Assembly (NCBI GenBank): GCA_036426205.1
Contig: CM071567.1
Coordinates: forward strand, 294,927,698 to 294,991,697
DNA from: Ascaphus truei
Taxonomy: Eukaryota > Chordata > Amphibia > Anura > Ascaphidae
Direction of reading: 5' to 3'
DNA: 64,000 nucleotides
In this document: piece after piece, positions 9,924 to 19,060 of the stretch
Layout: every line of letters starts with the position of its first letter
Position numbering within the stretch: the stretch's first letter is position 1
The notes under the pieces: generated by a model
Seen by the model: the letters and a program-made list of their open reading frames with translations, nothing else
The model's database searches: none
What the model was told of the DNA's origin: nothing
Position numbers and translations under genes: made by a program

Positions 9924-11290
9924 AAGACAGAGGTCATTACATTCTGCTCATATTACTCGACCTCTCCGCAGCATTTGACACCGTGGACCACCCTCTTCTC
10001 CTTCACATTCTCCATACTCTTGGTATTCGGAACAAAGCTCTATCTCTTACCTCTCCCATCATACTTTCAGTGTCTCTTCTGCTAACACCACCTCCTCCTC
10101 TATTGATCTCTCTGTGGGGGTACCCCAGGGCTCTGTCCTGGGACCTCTTCTCTTTTCTCTGTACACTCTCTCTAGGTGACCTAATAACATATCTTGGGTT
10201 TAAATATCACCTCTACGCTGACGACACACAAATTTACTTTTCAACACCCGACCTTACACCTGCTGTACAAACCAAAGTTTCTGAATGTCTCTCTGCTATA
10301 TCATCCTGGATGGCCCTCCGTCGCCTTAAACTCAACATGGCAAAAACAGAACTCCTCATACTTCCTCCCAAATCTGGCCTTACTACCTCCTTCCACATTA
10401 CTGTTGGAACTACAATCATTCACCCAGTAGCCCAAGCATGCGGCTTAGGGGTCACACTGGACTCCTCTCTCACATTCTCCTCTCACATTCAAAATGTTTC
10501 TAAAACCTGTTGCTTTTTCCTCCGCAATATCACTAAGATACGCCCGTTCCTCTGTTGCTCGACTGTTAAAACTCTGACTCAGGTCCTCATCCTCTCCCAT
10601 CTTGATTACTGTAACCTCCTGCGGTCTGCCTTCCTGCCTCTCACCTGTCTCCCATACAATCTATCCTAAACGCTGCTGCCAGAATTGCTCTGCTCTTTCC
10701 TAAATCTGTCTCTGCGTCTCACCTCCTGAAATCCCTCTCCTGGCTTCCGATCAAATCCCGCATCTCACACTCGATTCTCCTCCTCACTTTTAAAGCTTTA
10801 CATTCTTCTGCCCCGCCTTACATGTCAGACCTAATTTCTCATTATACACCATCCCGACTCTTGCGTTCTTCCCAAGGATGTCTTCTTTCTACCCCCTTTG
10901 TATCTAAAGCCCTCTCCCGCCTTAAACCTTTTTCACTGACTACCCCGCACCTCTGGAATGCCCTTCCCCTCAATACCCGACTATCACCCACTCTATCCAC
11001 CTTTAAGACCCACCTTAAGACACACTTGCTTAAACAAGCATATGAATAGCACTGTGGATAATACTGGACACATGATATAAAGCTTAGCCCCCTGCAGATG
11101 CACTTACCAGAACTCCCTCCTACTGTCTCTGTATGTTCTCCCTACCCACCAATTAGACTGTAAGCTCCTCGGAGCAGGGACTCCTCTTCCTTAATGTTAC
11201 TTTTATGTCTGAAGCACTTATTCCCATGATCTGTTATTTATATTATCTGTTATTTATTTGATTACCACATGTATTACTACTGTGAAGCGC
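9924..11290 (+). pseudogene. L2-type LINE with RT catalytic motifs (main part)
   Basis: Encodes the palm of an L2 reverse transcriptase with a few frame changes. Motif A is [13 protein letters not shown] (about 9952-9990), motif [16 protein letters not shown] (about 10117-10161), motif C YADDTQIYFS (about 10213-10242). Then come LDYCNLL (10602-10622) and the C-terminus LWNALPLNTRLSPTLSTFK, ending at 11049. The 3' untranslated region runs to GCGCTA at 11292, where a DNA transposon interrupts it. The last 42 bases of the tail are at 17897-17938. It is 5'-truncated and inserted in a PLE 3' region. Confidence 0.88.
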
Positions 11291-11292
11291 TA

Positions 11293-11311
11293 CAGCTGCG
11301 GCCGCCTTTAT
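11293..11311 (+). repeat. Left terminal inverted repeat
   Basis: CAGCTGCGGCCGCCTTTAT, directly after the TA at 11291-11292. It pairs with the right end with three mismatches. Confidence 0.8.
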
Positions 11312-13055
11312 CTTAATGCGGCCGTAGCGGCGCAACTGTGATAACCGCGGGCAGATGCAGTATATTTTTTTTTTTCCGGAATATGTTCCGGTATTTTAGC
11401 GCTCGTAATATTAGCATATTATTAGCGCTGTCTGCAATACTGTAATACCATCAAAAGCTCAGGCGGGCGTTCGCGAGCTATTGTCTTCAATGTCTAATAC
11501 TGTAGCAGTTCAACCTACGTCAGTACACAGTCTGCGTGTACGCACGCAGTAATTGTAAATTAGCATATTTACATGCATGTACAGTGCTGTACTGTATGTC
11601 TCATTTGAACATTGTTGAAACGCATAAGCGTGTACTGTAACAGTATCACATTTCGGCATGTACAGCGCTCTCCCCTCGCTCGCCCCCACACACACACAGG
11701 CTAATGTACTGCACTGCAGAGTATTTCAACTTCTTATCTACAGTACACCTCTCCCACACCATTCCTTTGAATGGATGGCTTTCTGTCTTCAATCACATTC
11801 CTGTCATCACATTCCTGTGTGTATAACGTGCAGTACAGTGCAGAGCCTGGTTTAATTTATTCTTCTGTGTTGATTATTAATGCTCATTGTGGGAAAAAAA
11901 GTTCAAGACTGACCAAAAAAATTTTTGAAATTTTTTTCTCGTCATTTTTTTTTTTCTCAACATGTGCCTGCCTAAACCATCTTGATATTACAATATTCAA
12001 TCGGTGCTGTAGCTTGTGTGATTTTTATGTATTTGGGGGTGTGGGGATCAAATTATTATGATGACCTGCCTGTTGAAAATATGTCATGTCTTTGACCGAC
12101 AGTACAGCTAATCCTTCATGCAGCTTTACCCCCCTCCCCCCCACAGACACACCATAGGCTCGCCCAAAGATTTCAACCTCTTATCGACACCTCTCGAAAA
12201 CCATTCATTTTCATAAGCTTGTCTTTGTGCTTTTCAACCTCTCTCAGACCATTCGTTAATTTTCCTATTGTTGGATTTCCCTTATGTTAATCTGATTATG
12301 TAACCAATTATTAAAAAGGTAACCAATTATTAAAACTGTATGTCTTCTTGAAGAATCCCCCCCACACACATTCACAGTGTATTTAAAGTTCAAAGAAATA
12401 AAATCTTGATGTAATTAAATATGTATTTTATTTTATCAGGAAATAAAAATAAAAATATTCATTGGGAGAGGGGGGCTTTTGTGGGAATCATGACTGTAGA
12501 TACACTATTGAAGTATGCAGAAGAGAAATAACAAAATAGTACAGCACAGTTGAAAATTGAGGGCCGGTGGATAATCATGAATAATGCACATTGATAATAA
12601 TAAAAACAGTAATACAAATTTTCCGTCTTTATCTTCTTCCTCATTCTGTGTAGTTCATTGAGAGAGGGGAGGTTTTGTGTAAATCATGACTGCACTTTAG
12701 ATACACTTTACTGTACACACAGTTCACAAAATTTACACATGATACCCCCCTCCCCCTGTCCATACTTTTTTCCCTGAAAAGACAAGAAAAGAAAAAAATG
12801 GTTAAGTTATGTGCATACTGTATTATGGCATGGTGTACTGTATAGCTACTCCATATTGGACTACAGTATGCAGATAGTACTGTCAAACTAGTCTATACTG
12901 GAACTACTGTATACTGTAACTACTGTTAAATACTTTGTAACCAGATGGCTAGTGCTGCTCTCTCAGGAAAGAAAAAATCTGTGCCATACTTACCTGTATC
13001 ATACTGTACTTGGTGTGCCTGTACTTACCATACTACAGTACAGTACTATACCATA
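11312..13055. other. Transposon left non-coding region with diverged internal duplications
   Basis: No long open frame. The strings TACTGTA/TACAGTA recur often. Two pairs of diverged duplicates are visible: about 11680-11770 with 12125-12215 (CTCGCCC..., TTTCAAC.TCTTATC, CACCTCTC, ACCATTC), and 12463-12510 with 12656-12708 (GAGAGGGG, ATCATGACTG, AGATACACT). It lies downstream of the transposase stop codon and would hold its 3' untranslated region. Confidence 0.6.
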
Positions 13056-14115
13056 CTACCTTCCTGATGCTTGCCCATTACGCTCGATCACAATGGGCAA
13101 CACAGTCGCAATATGGTCAATATATTTATTGCATCGTTCCACGGTGAGTACATCGTTCCAAAAACTCATTATGCCTTGCGCCAACTCATCCTTTTTGGAG
13201 GGTTTCACGTCTTTTCGGATATGATCCTTCAGCTGATGCCAGACCATTTCGATAGGATTGAAGTCTGGCGATCTGTCATTGGAGGGGAAAAAAAGGACAA
13301 TTAGTTAAAGAGATACCCAGTAAGACAGTGGGAAAAAATGAGACATGGTTACCGCACTTACTCCGCTGGCGTCTTCACCCAGTTGATACCGCGCTCAAGA
13401 ATATGCGCTGTTGACACGGTGTGCTTTGGATCGTTGTCCTGGTAGAAACGGTGACCATCTGGGAACTCATGTGTGATGTATTCCACAATCTCAGGCACAA
13501 TTTGCTCTTGGAAAAAAGCTTTATTCATGATTCCTATAACAAGAAAAGAGAAGTGCTCAAAAAACTGCCCACTAGTACAGTACAGTGCATAAGGAAAAAG
13601 CGTGTGACTTATTTTACTTTCAAAGATGACAATGCATCCTGGTCCACGCCTAGAGATGGCACCCCACACATGCATCTTCACTGGGTGTTTTTGATGCGGC
13701 TTCATAGATATGAGACCTTTTTTGTGGAATGCAAAGGTGGTAAATCTCTCCAGCGATACAGTAGACTCATCAGTGAACATGCAATCCTGGAAAATTTCTC
13801 CACTGTCGATCCATGCCTGGGCCTGGACCACTCTCTTGATCTTGTTAACGTCCCTTATCATAGGGTACGCTCTGTAATGACAAGGAATAATTTTATAGGT
13901 ACAGTACAGTTTCTTAAACAACATTTTAAACTCCTGTACTCTCCAGTACTAACCTCACATGTCCATATTTCCATCCAATTCTGCGTCTCATCTTCTTTAT
14001 GCTGGTCTCGGATAGAGTGAGATTGTGATTTTTTCAGCAGAGTGTCTTTGACCCTTAAGGCACTCTTCTCATCATTCTCTTCACTTATTTTGTCAACCAG
14101 AAGAGTTGTCTCCCT
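13056..14115 (-). pseudogene. Tc1-like DDE transposase, exons 2-5 (copy A)
   Basis: Minus-strand exons with GT/AG introns: exon 2 14115-13954, exon 3 13871-13617, exon 4 13533-13362, exon 5 13272-13056. Splicing keeps the frame across each junction. Exon 2 is the second helix-turn-helix, but is frameshifted here. Exon 3 carries the first catalytic Asp ([14 protein letters not shown]). Exon 4 has [10 protein letters not shown] with the second Asp. The exon 4/5 join makes KTPAESPDFNPIEMVW with the catalytic Glu. There are 32 residues between the second Asp and the Glu, two fewer than the DD34E norm. The tail KPSKKDELAQGIMSFWNDV...RNGQASGR is typical of the family. Predicted full length is about 330 residues, normal for Tc1-like enzymes. 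Confidence 0.88.
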
Positions 14116-14190
14116 ACCGTGTAAAGAAAAAGAACAATCCTGTAAGTTACAGTGCAGTAGGCCACAAGTACAGCACATAATTTACAGTAT

Positions 14191-14527
14191 ACAATAATAG
14201 AGATATACTGTATTATATAGTAATATAAATATACAGAAATAACTATAGTATTAGATAGATCTATACTATATAGTTATATTAATATGCAGCAATACTGTAT
14301 AAACAATAATAGATAGATATACTGTACTGTATTATATAGTTATATAAATAAACAGAAATAACTATAATATTAGACAGATCTATACTATATAGTTATATTA
14401 ATATGCAGCAATATAAACAATAATAGATATACTGTACTGTATCATATACTGTAGTTATATAAATATACCGAAATAACTATAACATTAGACAGATCTATAC
14501 CATATAGTTATATTAATATGCAGCAAT
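14191..14527. repeat. Tandem repeat, about 112-bp unit, 3 copies
   Basis: AT-rich units starting ACAATAATAG at 14191, 14303 and 14417. Each contains an imperfect palindrome around AGATCTATACTATATAG. It lies in the intron upstream of exon 2, copy A. Confidence 0.9.
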
Positions 14528-14640
14528 ATACACTGGCGACACACTTTATTCGAGCTCGGCTAGTCCCACGAATTCGGGTATACCCGGGTGTATTGAGGTT
14601 TGTGACTGTTTTCTGCCCGAGTGCATTGAGGTATTTTCAA
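14528..14640. other. 113-bp segment of different composition at the duplication junction
   Basis: Contains CGAGCTCGGCTAGTCCCACG, AATTCGGGTATACCCGGGTG and repeated (G)TGTATTGAGG / TGCATTGAGG. It is GC-richer than its neighbours and absent from the corresponding place in the other copy. It could be a small insertion or a recombination filler. No TIR was seen. Confidence 0.55.
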
Positions 14641-15293
14641 CTCATGTGTGATGTATTCCACAATCTCAGGCACAATTTTCTCTTGGAAAAAAGCTTTATT
14701 CATGATTCCTATAACAAGAAAAGAAAAGTGCTCAAAAAAACTGCACACTAGTACAGTACAGTGCATAAGGCAAAAGCGTGTTACTTATTTTACCTTCAAA
14801 GATGACAATGCATCCTGGTCCACGCCTAGAGATGGCACCTCACACATGCATCTTCATTGGGTGTTTTGGACGCGGCTTCATAGATATGCAACCTTTTTTG
14901 TGGAATGCAAAGGTGGCAAATCTCTCCAGCGATACAGTAGGCTCGTCAGTGAAGATGCAATCCTGGAAAGTTTCTCCACTGTCGATCCATGCCTGGGCCT
15001 GGACTACTCTCTTGATCTTGTTAACGTCCCTTATCATAGGGTACGCTCTGTAATGACAAGGAATAATTTTATAGGTACAGTTCAGTACAGTTTCTTAAAC
15101 AACACTTTAATCTCCTGTACTGTCCAGTACTAACCTCACACGTCCATATTTCCATCCAATTCTGCGTCTCATATTCTTTATGCTGGTCTCGGATACAGTG
15201 AGATTGTGATTTTGCAGCAGAGTGTATTTGACCCTTAATGCACTCTTCTCATCATTCTCTTCACTTATTTTGTCGACCAGAAGAGTTGTCTCC
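14641..15293 (-). pseudogene. Tc1-like transposase, duplicated exons 2-4 (copy B)
   Basis: Second copy of the same exons: exon 2 15293-15135, exon 3 15047-14794, and a partial exon 4 14708-14641 that ends at ITHE. Here exon 2 is in frame and gives the helix-turn-helix LTVSETSIKNMRRRIGWKYG followed by RVR, which splices in frame to [11 protein letters not shown]. Exon 3 keeps the first Asp (CIFTDEPTVSLERF) but has a stop after KMHV. Copy B lacks the second Asp and the Glu. It arose by a tandem duplication of about 1.1 kb with copy A. Confidence 0.85.
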
Positions 15294-15370
15294 CTATAGT
15301 GTATAGAAAAACAACAATCCGGTAAGTTACAGTGCAGTAGGCCACAAGTACAGCACATCATTTGCAGTAA

Positions 15371-15744
15371 ACAATAATAGATAGATATACTGTATTATAT
15401 AGTAATATAAATATACAGAAATAACTATAATATAAGATAGATCTATACTATATAGTTATATTAATATGCAGCAATATAAACAATAATAGATAGATATACT
15501 GTATTATATAGTAATATAAATATACAGAAATGACTATAATAATAGATAGATCTATACTATATAGTTATATTAATATGCAGCAATATAAACAATAATAGAT
15601 AGATATACTGTATTATATAGTAATATAAATATACAGAAATTACTATAATAATAGATAGATCTATACTATATAGTTATATTAATATGCAGCAATATAAACA
15701 ATAATAGATAGATATACTGTATTATATAGTAATATAAATATACT
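15371..15744. repeat. Tandem repeat, 109-bp unit, about 3.4 copies
   Basis: Units start ACAATAATAG at 15371, 15480, 15589 and 15698, an exact 109-base period with few changes. It is homologous to the 14191-14527 block and lies in intron 1 of the transposase gene, ending at the exon 1 splice donor. Confidence 0.93.
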
Positions 15745-15747
15745 TAC

Positions 15748-15934
15748 GTGTTAGTTACCATTGGTGTCCTCGTGCGTTGTTTGGTTTTTCCATGTACATG
15801 ATAGCACATGGTGGTTGATGGCACAACGAGGCCAGAAGCAGCTACCAGCGTTGGATATCTGCAATTCATTATCCGCTCGTGTACATCTCCTTAATTCTCA
15901 TGCTGAGATTCTTTGAAATCTTTTTAACAGGCAT
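15748..15934 (-). pseudogene. Tc1-like transposase exon 1
   Basis: Starts MPVKKISKNLSMRIKEMYTS (ATG at 15934), the first helix of the N-terminal helix-turn-helix, then stops at TAA. A shifted frame continues (LVAASGLVVPSTTMCYHVHG, then KTKQRTRTPMVTNT) to a strong splice donor GTAAGT (15747-15742). That frame is in phase with exon 2 (ETTLLVDKISEEN). One frameshift has therefore broken the exon. A TATA-like box lies about 95 bases upstream. Confidence 0.75.
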
Positions 15935-16203
15935 TGCTGCGAGAAGAAAGAAATACAAGCACAAGAATGTATATTCGATGTTTAGTCGATGTGTATTCAA
16001 TGTGCAGTGAATCCACAAAATGGATGGTGTATTTATACGTTAATAACTCACATTAGAGTTATTAGCCCACTTTTAGCACCTGTACCTCGTTGCCATGCAT
16101 AAAAGGTTACACACTTTCCATAGCCCACCACTCGATGATCTGTATCTGAACTTTCCCTTGTCCAGATACTGCATTGTATCTTCTTTTAGAGACCATGCTA
16201 AAT
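15935..16203. promoter_or_regulatory. Divergent promoter between transposase and BEN-like gene
   Basis: The two start codons (15934 minus, 16204 plus) are 269 bases apart. A minus-strand TATA-like TATAAAT (16031-16037) and a plus-strand ATAAAAG (16099-16105) each lie about 100 bases before their start codon. Between them is a perfect inverted repeat TAATAACTC / GAGTTATTA (16041-16049 and 16056-16064), a possible binding site for a dimeric regulator. Promoter function is inference. Confidence 0.5.
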
Positions 16204-16347
16204 ATGAATCAACGGATGGAGAAGATGGATCAACGGATGGAGAAGATGGATCAACGGATGGAGAAGATGGATCAACGGATGGAGAAGATGGATCAACGGA
16301 TGGAGAAGATAGAGACTGACATAGCGGGGATACATAATTTGCTCTGA
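16204..16347 (+). CDS. Heptad-repeat coiled-coil ORF, likely N-terminus of the BEN-like protein
   Basis: 47 codons from ATG 16204: MN, four QRMEKMD heptads, then QRMEKIETDIAGIHNLL and a stop. The DNA is a 21-bp tandem repeat (CAACGGATGGAGAAGATGGAT). Met and Met at heptad positions a and d with charged residues elsewhere predict a parallel coiled coil, so the protein probably forms oligomers. The frame differs from the BEN-like frame by 2. Either one frameshift or a short intron (an acceptor-like TTGCAG lies at 16374-16379) would join them. BEN proteins often have an N-terminal coiled coil. Confidence 0.6.
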   Translation: MNQRMEKMDQRMEKMDQRMEKMDQRMEKMDQRMEKIETDIAGIHNLL

Positions 16348-16388
16348 GTTCATGCCCTGTATCTCCGACGCCGTTGCAGGAGGGTGGA

Positions 16389-17030
16389 ATGGATGGGATG
16401 AATGGGACCTTCGACCGCCTTCCATCACCAAGCGCACCCCCTCCACCAGAAGAATTTGTGTACATGTATGCCGTTGACGAGGATGATATGACAATCCTGT
16501 CAAGACCACGCCAGGAGACAACACGGCGACCAAGACAGGAGGAAAGCATCCTCCCAGACAACCTACCCTCGCCCGCCGCCACAAGCACACCCGCTCCCAG
16601 AAGAACACCCGCTCCCAGAATCCAACTCACATACGCTTGCATCGATACGGTGCCCGACATCATCCTGCGCGAGCTGCTCAATCCAATCAGGGAGAAGTAT
16701 AGGGTGATGAGTGCTGGTTTACCCCAGAAGTATGCCATGTTAATTTTCAAGCACCACGTGTCCTACTTGGTGTACTGCGGGTGGGCCAAAAATGTAATCT
16801 ACAAAGGAAATCGCGAGAAAAGGGCGCTTCCTGAAAATTTAAGAAGGACTATTGTGGAGGAATTGCGGCACTGTTTTTCAATTACAGATCCTGTAATGAA
16901 AATCGTGAGAGACGCCATTAATGGCATTTTGCATCATACAAGGCATCGGCCCTGGAAGGACAATCTGGTGGGATCGAATTTGCGTGACTGTTCAAATGTT
17001 GTTTATTTTTTGACTTGTTGCTTGTTTTAA
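16389..17030 (+). CDS. BEN-like domain protein, accessory gene of the Tc1-like transposon
   Basis: Open frame of 213 codons from ATG 16389 (MDGMNGTFDRL). Residues 1-75 are rich in Pro, Asp and Arg with no fold (PPPPEEFVYMYAVDEDD). Residues about 75-190 look globular and helical. The stretch YLVYCGWAKNVIYKGNREKR, ALPENLRRTIVEELRHCF, ...IVRDAINGILHHTRH follows the BEN pattern: hydrophobic helix, variable G-N..K.AL.., I...V...F, then I+..IN helix near the end. BEN domains bind DNA or chromatin proteins. A polyadenylation signal AATAAA follows at 17039-17044. The gene lies inside the TIRs, head to head with the transposase. The BEN call is by eye and moderate. The open frame is intact while the transposase is broken. 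Confidence 0.55.
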   Translation: MDGMNGTFDRLPSPSAPPPPEEFVYMYAVDEDDMTILSRPRQETTRRPRQEESILPDNLPSPAATSTPAPRRTPAPRIQLTYACIDTVPDIILRELLNPIREKYRVMSAGLPQKYAMLIFKHHVSYLVYCGWAKNVIYKGNREKRALPENLRRTIVEELRHCFSITDPVMKIVRDAINGILHHTRHRPWKDNLVGSNLRDCSNVVYFLTCCLF

Positions 17031-17143
17031 CTTGTATTAATAAAGAAATGTTTTTACTTACACAAGACCTGCACACCGGGCCTGTTTGCGGCCCTCGAGG
17101 ACTGGAGTTGTGCAGGCCTGACTTGCTGTTCAGCACACCATCC

Positions 17144-17440
17144 TTGTTTTAAATTTTATTAATAAAGAATTTTTTTTACTAACATAATACTGTTGTGCTT
17201 TAAATGTTTTGACTTTCTGTACTTTAATAAAGGAGATGTTGCGTGTTTTAAATTTTATTAATAAATAAAAAAAATTACTAACACCATACTGTTGTGCTGT
17301 AAATGTTTTGACTTTCTGTACTTTAATAAAGGAGATGTTGCGTGTTTTAAATGTTATTAATAAAGATTTTTTTTGACTATCACCATACTGTTGTGCTGTA
17401 AATGTTTTGACTTTCTGTACTTTAATAAAGGAGATGTTGC
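17144..17440 (+). repeat. 99-bp tandem repeat with polyadenylation-signal-like strings
   Basis: Three copies with an exact 99-base period (GCGTGTTTTAAAT at 17241 and 17340, GCATGTTT at 17439). Each copy contains TTAATAAAG or ATAAAT near its start and TTTAATAAAGG near its end. It lies just downstream of the BEN-like gene, so it offers six or more AATAAA signals. Confidence 0.88.
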
Positions 17441-17875
17441 ATGTTTAAAAGCGTACGTTATGTCGGGTTTTTGGAACACGGATCCCTGTGGCGCACTCAT
17501 GTCGGGACTTGCAGGACAATAAAACAACACCAGACACTGCGTATTTTTTAATATGAAAAGCCTAAATTGATACATTATTGTAACTTCTTCAGTACCAAGG
17601 TCAATTTACAATGGGCCACTGTGGTATTTTTTTTAAACACCTGCAAGTCGACACATTACTGAAGCGCATGCGCATTACAACTCATGAATATCTGCAACCT
17701 GGCGGATACGCGAAGAATTGCAACCAATTAAATCCGAACCATTATCAATAAACACATCAATAAATATATCAACCTCGGGTGACGCCGGCATGAATGCAAC
17801 ATGAATGCGGCATGAACGCGGTGAAGTGCGTGGCATTCGGAAAAAATCCCCGAAAAAAATCAGAGATATCGGAGA
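17441..17875. other. Transposon right non-coding region
   Basis: No open frame. Contains GCGCATGCGCA (17664-17674), a palindrome like an NRF1 site, and repeated GCATGAA(T/C)GC(A/G) strings near 17789-17818. Ends at the right TIR. Confidence 0.5.
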
Positions 17876-17894
17876 ATAAAAGGGGCCGCGGCTG
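17876..17894 (-). repeat. Right terminal inverted repeat
   Basis: ATAAAAGGGGCCGCGGCTG on the plus strand, followed by TA (17895-17896) and the resumed L2 tail. Confidence 0.8.
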
Positions 17895-17896
17895 TA

Positions 17897-17938
17897 TGTA
17901 CTTTAATGGCGCTATATAAATAATAACATACAATACAA
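17897..17938 (+). mobile_element. L2 LINE tail, distal part after the transposon
   Basis: TGTACTTTAATGGCGCTATA and the following AATAATAACATACAATACAA continue the L2 tail broken at 11290. Joining them across one TA reproduces the intact tail of the copy at 8370-8420. This shows the 6602-bp insertion was clean. Confidence 0.9.
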
Positions 17939-18103
17939 TTTATAGTTTTTTCCTCATTTTTTCAGGTTGTTCAGACGGTATTATATGCCTGATTTCAGTT
18001 TATTAAATTCGTTAATTTTAATATAACTTTATGTAATTATTTATTAATTTGTTATATTGTGGGGCTTGCATTATTGGTTTTATATATATATATATATATA
18101 TAT
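17939..18103 (+). mobile_element. Distal 3' end of the split Penelope-like element, with (TA)n
   Basis: TTATAGTTTTTTCCTC through GGGGCTTGCATTATTGG is an inverted copy of 8690-8832. It completes the PLE 3' end broken at 9919. A TA tract (18079-18103) closes it, mirroring the TA tract at 8638-8689 on the other arm. Confidence 0.85.
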
Positions 18104-19020
18104 ACTTTTATTTTTATTCTCCATATATCCTGAGTTATAGGTGGTGCTTCCACAATGTTTTTATCATCATGTTTTCATATTCACCTTGTTTTCAATGGTG
18201 TTTATATGTTTATTTGTTTTTGTTCATTCATCATTGTATTATTTGTAGTTATGCCCGTCATATTCTGTCATGTTTCAATATTGCTACTGTAATGTCACCT
18301 TGGGATTCCCTTCTCCCCTCTGCTCCGTTTCTCCAGCCTTATTGATATCCGGGCACCTTGGTGAGCCCCATTGTTATTGGCTGTGAGTGCATGACGCAGG
18401 GGCAGGGTTTCTCGCCGGCTATATCCAGGAAGCAAATAGTAAGTAGTTTACTCTTTGACAAAGCGCTGCAATAGCGCGAAACGCGTTAGAGAATTACTTT
18501 TGCCCACCTATATGTTCCTGATTATCTTATTTTGATTAAATAATCCTTGATTTTATGGCACATCAATAGTTGGTCCGTGCTTTTTGTTGCTGTGTTTTTC
18601 TGGTTTCCTGGTTCCTGTCGGTTCATCATCATGGAAACCCTCTGCACTATTTGCTTCCTCAGGAGTAGCACGCTAGCTGGAGCCTATTCTGTTAGTCTAT
18701 CTCAGTGAGTATTATTTTCTATCTTCATTATTTTATCCTGCATTGCCTCTTGGACTTTATTTGGGCTTATTATTGACTTCAGGACTGTCTATTGGATGTC
18801 TTCATCTGCTGTGTAATTATACAGTTACTTGTGATATAGGAGTACTGTTTTCAGCTGCGACTACCATCAAGATTTTTTACCAGCACGTATTTAATACTCA
18901 CATGCAAATATCTATGACTATTAGGCTCTGGCTATAATAATCAACAGCATTGGATACCACATTGAACTCCTTTGCTGTTGGTGGTTTGAGCAGTGGCGGA
19001 GACTCAGCGGTCTCTTTTAC
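18104..19020 (+). mobile_element. Probable PLE terminal region (pLTR-like)
   Basis: Non-coding, with a hammerhead-like motif at 18451-18491. The sequence after it (TTGATTAAATAATCCTTGAT, ATCAATAGTTGGTCCGTGCT) resembles the downstream part of other PLE ends. Boundaries are uncertain. Confidence 0.45.
18451..18491 (+). ncRNA. Hammerhead-like motif with U3-A8 core
   Basis: Stem I CUCU (18451-18454) pairs perfectly with AGAG (18488-18491). Core UUGACAA (18455-18461) differs from CUGANGA at exactly positions 3 (U) and 8 (A). One unpaired A, stem II GCGCU/AGCGC with loop GCAAU, GAAA (18478-18481), stem III ACG/CGU, U17. Everything except the 3/8 pair is canonical. Confidence 0.65.
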
Positions 19021-19060
19021 AAATATATATAGCAAATGGAAATGGAAATATTACTGTATC

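Larger units (their letters stand above)
11293..17894. mobile_element. 6602-bp Tc1-like DNA transposon with two divergent genes
   Basis: Inserted in an L2 tail with a TA duplication (11291-11292 and 17895-17896), the target of the Tc1/mariner superfamily. The left end reads CAGCTGCGGCCGCCTTTAT. The reverse complement of the right end reads CAGCCGCGGCCCCTTTTAT, matching at 16 of 19 positions. Inside are a minus-strand, intron-containing DDE transposase (exons between 13056 and 15934), a 270-bp intergenic region, and a plus-strand gene (16204-17030) with a coiled coil and a BEN-like domain. Blocks of tandem repeats lie among the exons and after the second gene. Transposase stops and shifts, and an internal duplication, mean this copy is dead. 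Confidence 0.85.

Noticed and set aside
15371..15744. CRISPR-like spacing of repeats
   Set aside because: The whole 109-bp unit repeats with no variable spacers, so it is an ordinary minisatellite.
16073..16750. 225-codon minus-strand frame opposite the BEN-like gene
   Set aside because: Antisense shadow of the 21-bp repeat and the BEN-like frame (Ser-Val-Asp-Pro repeats).
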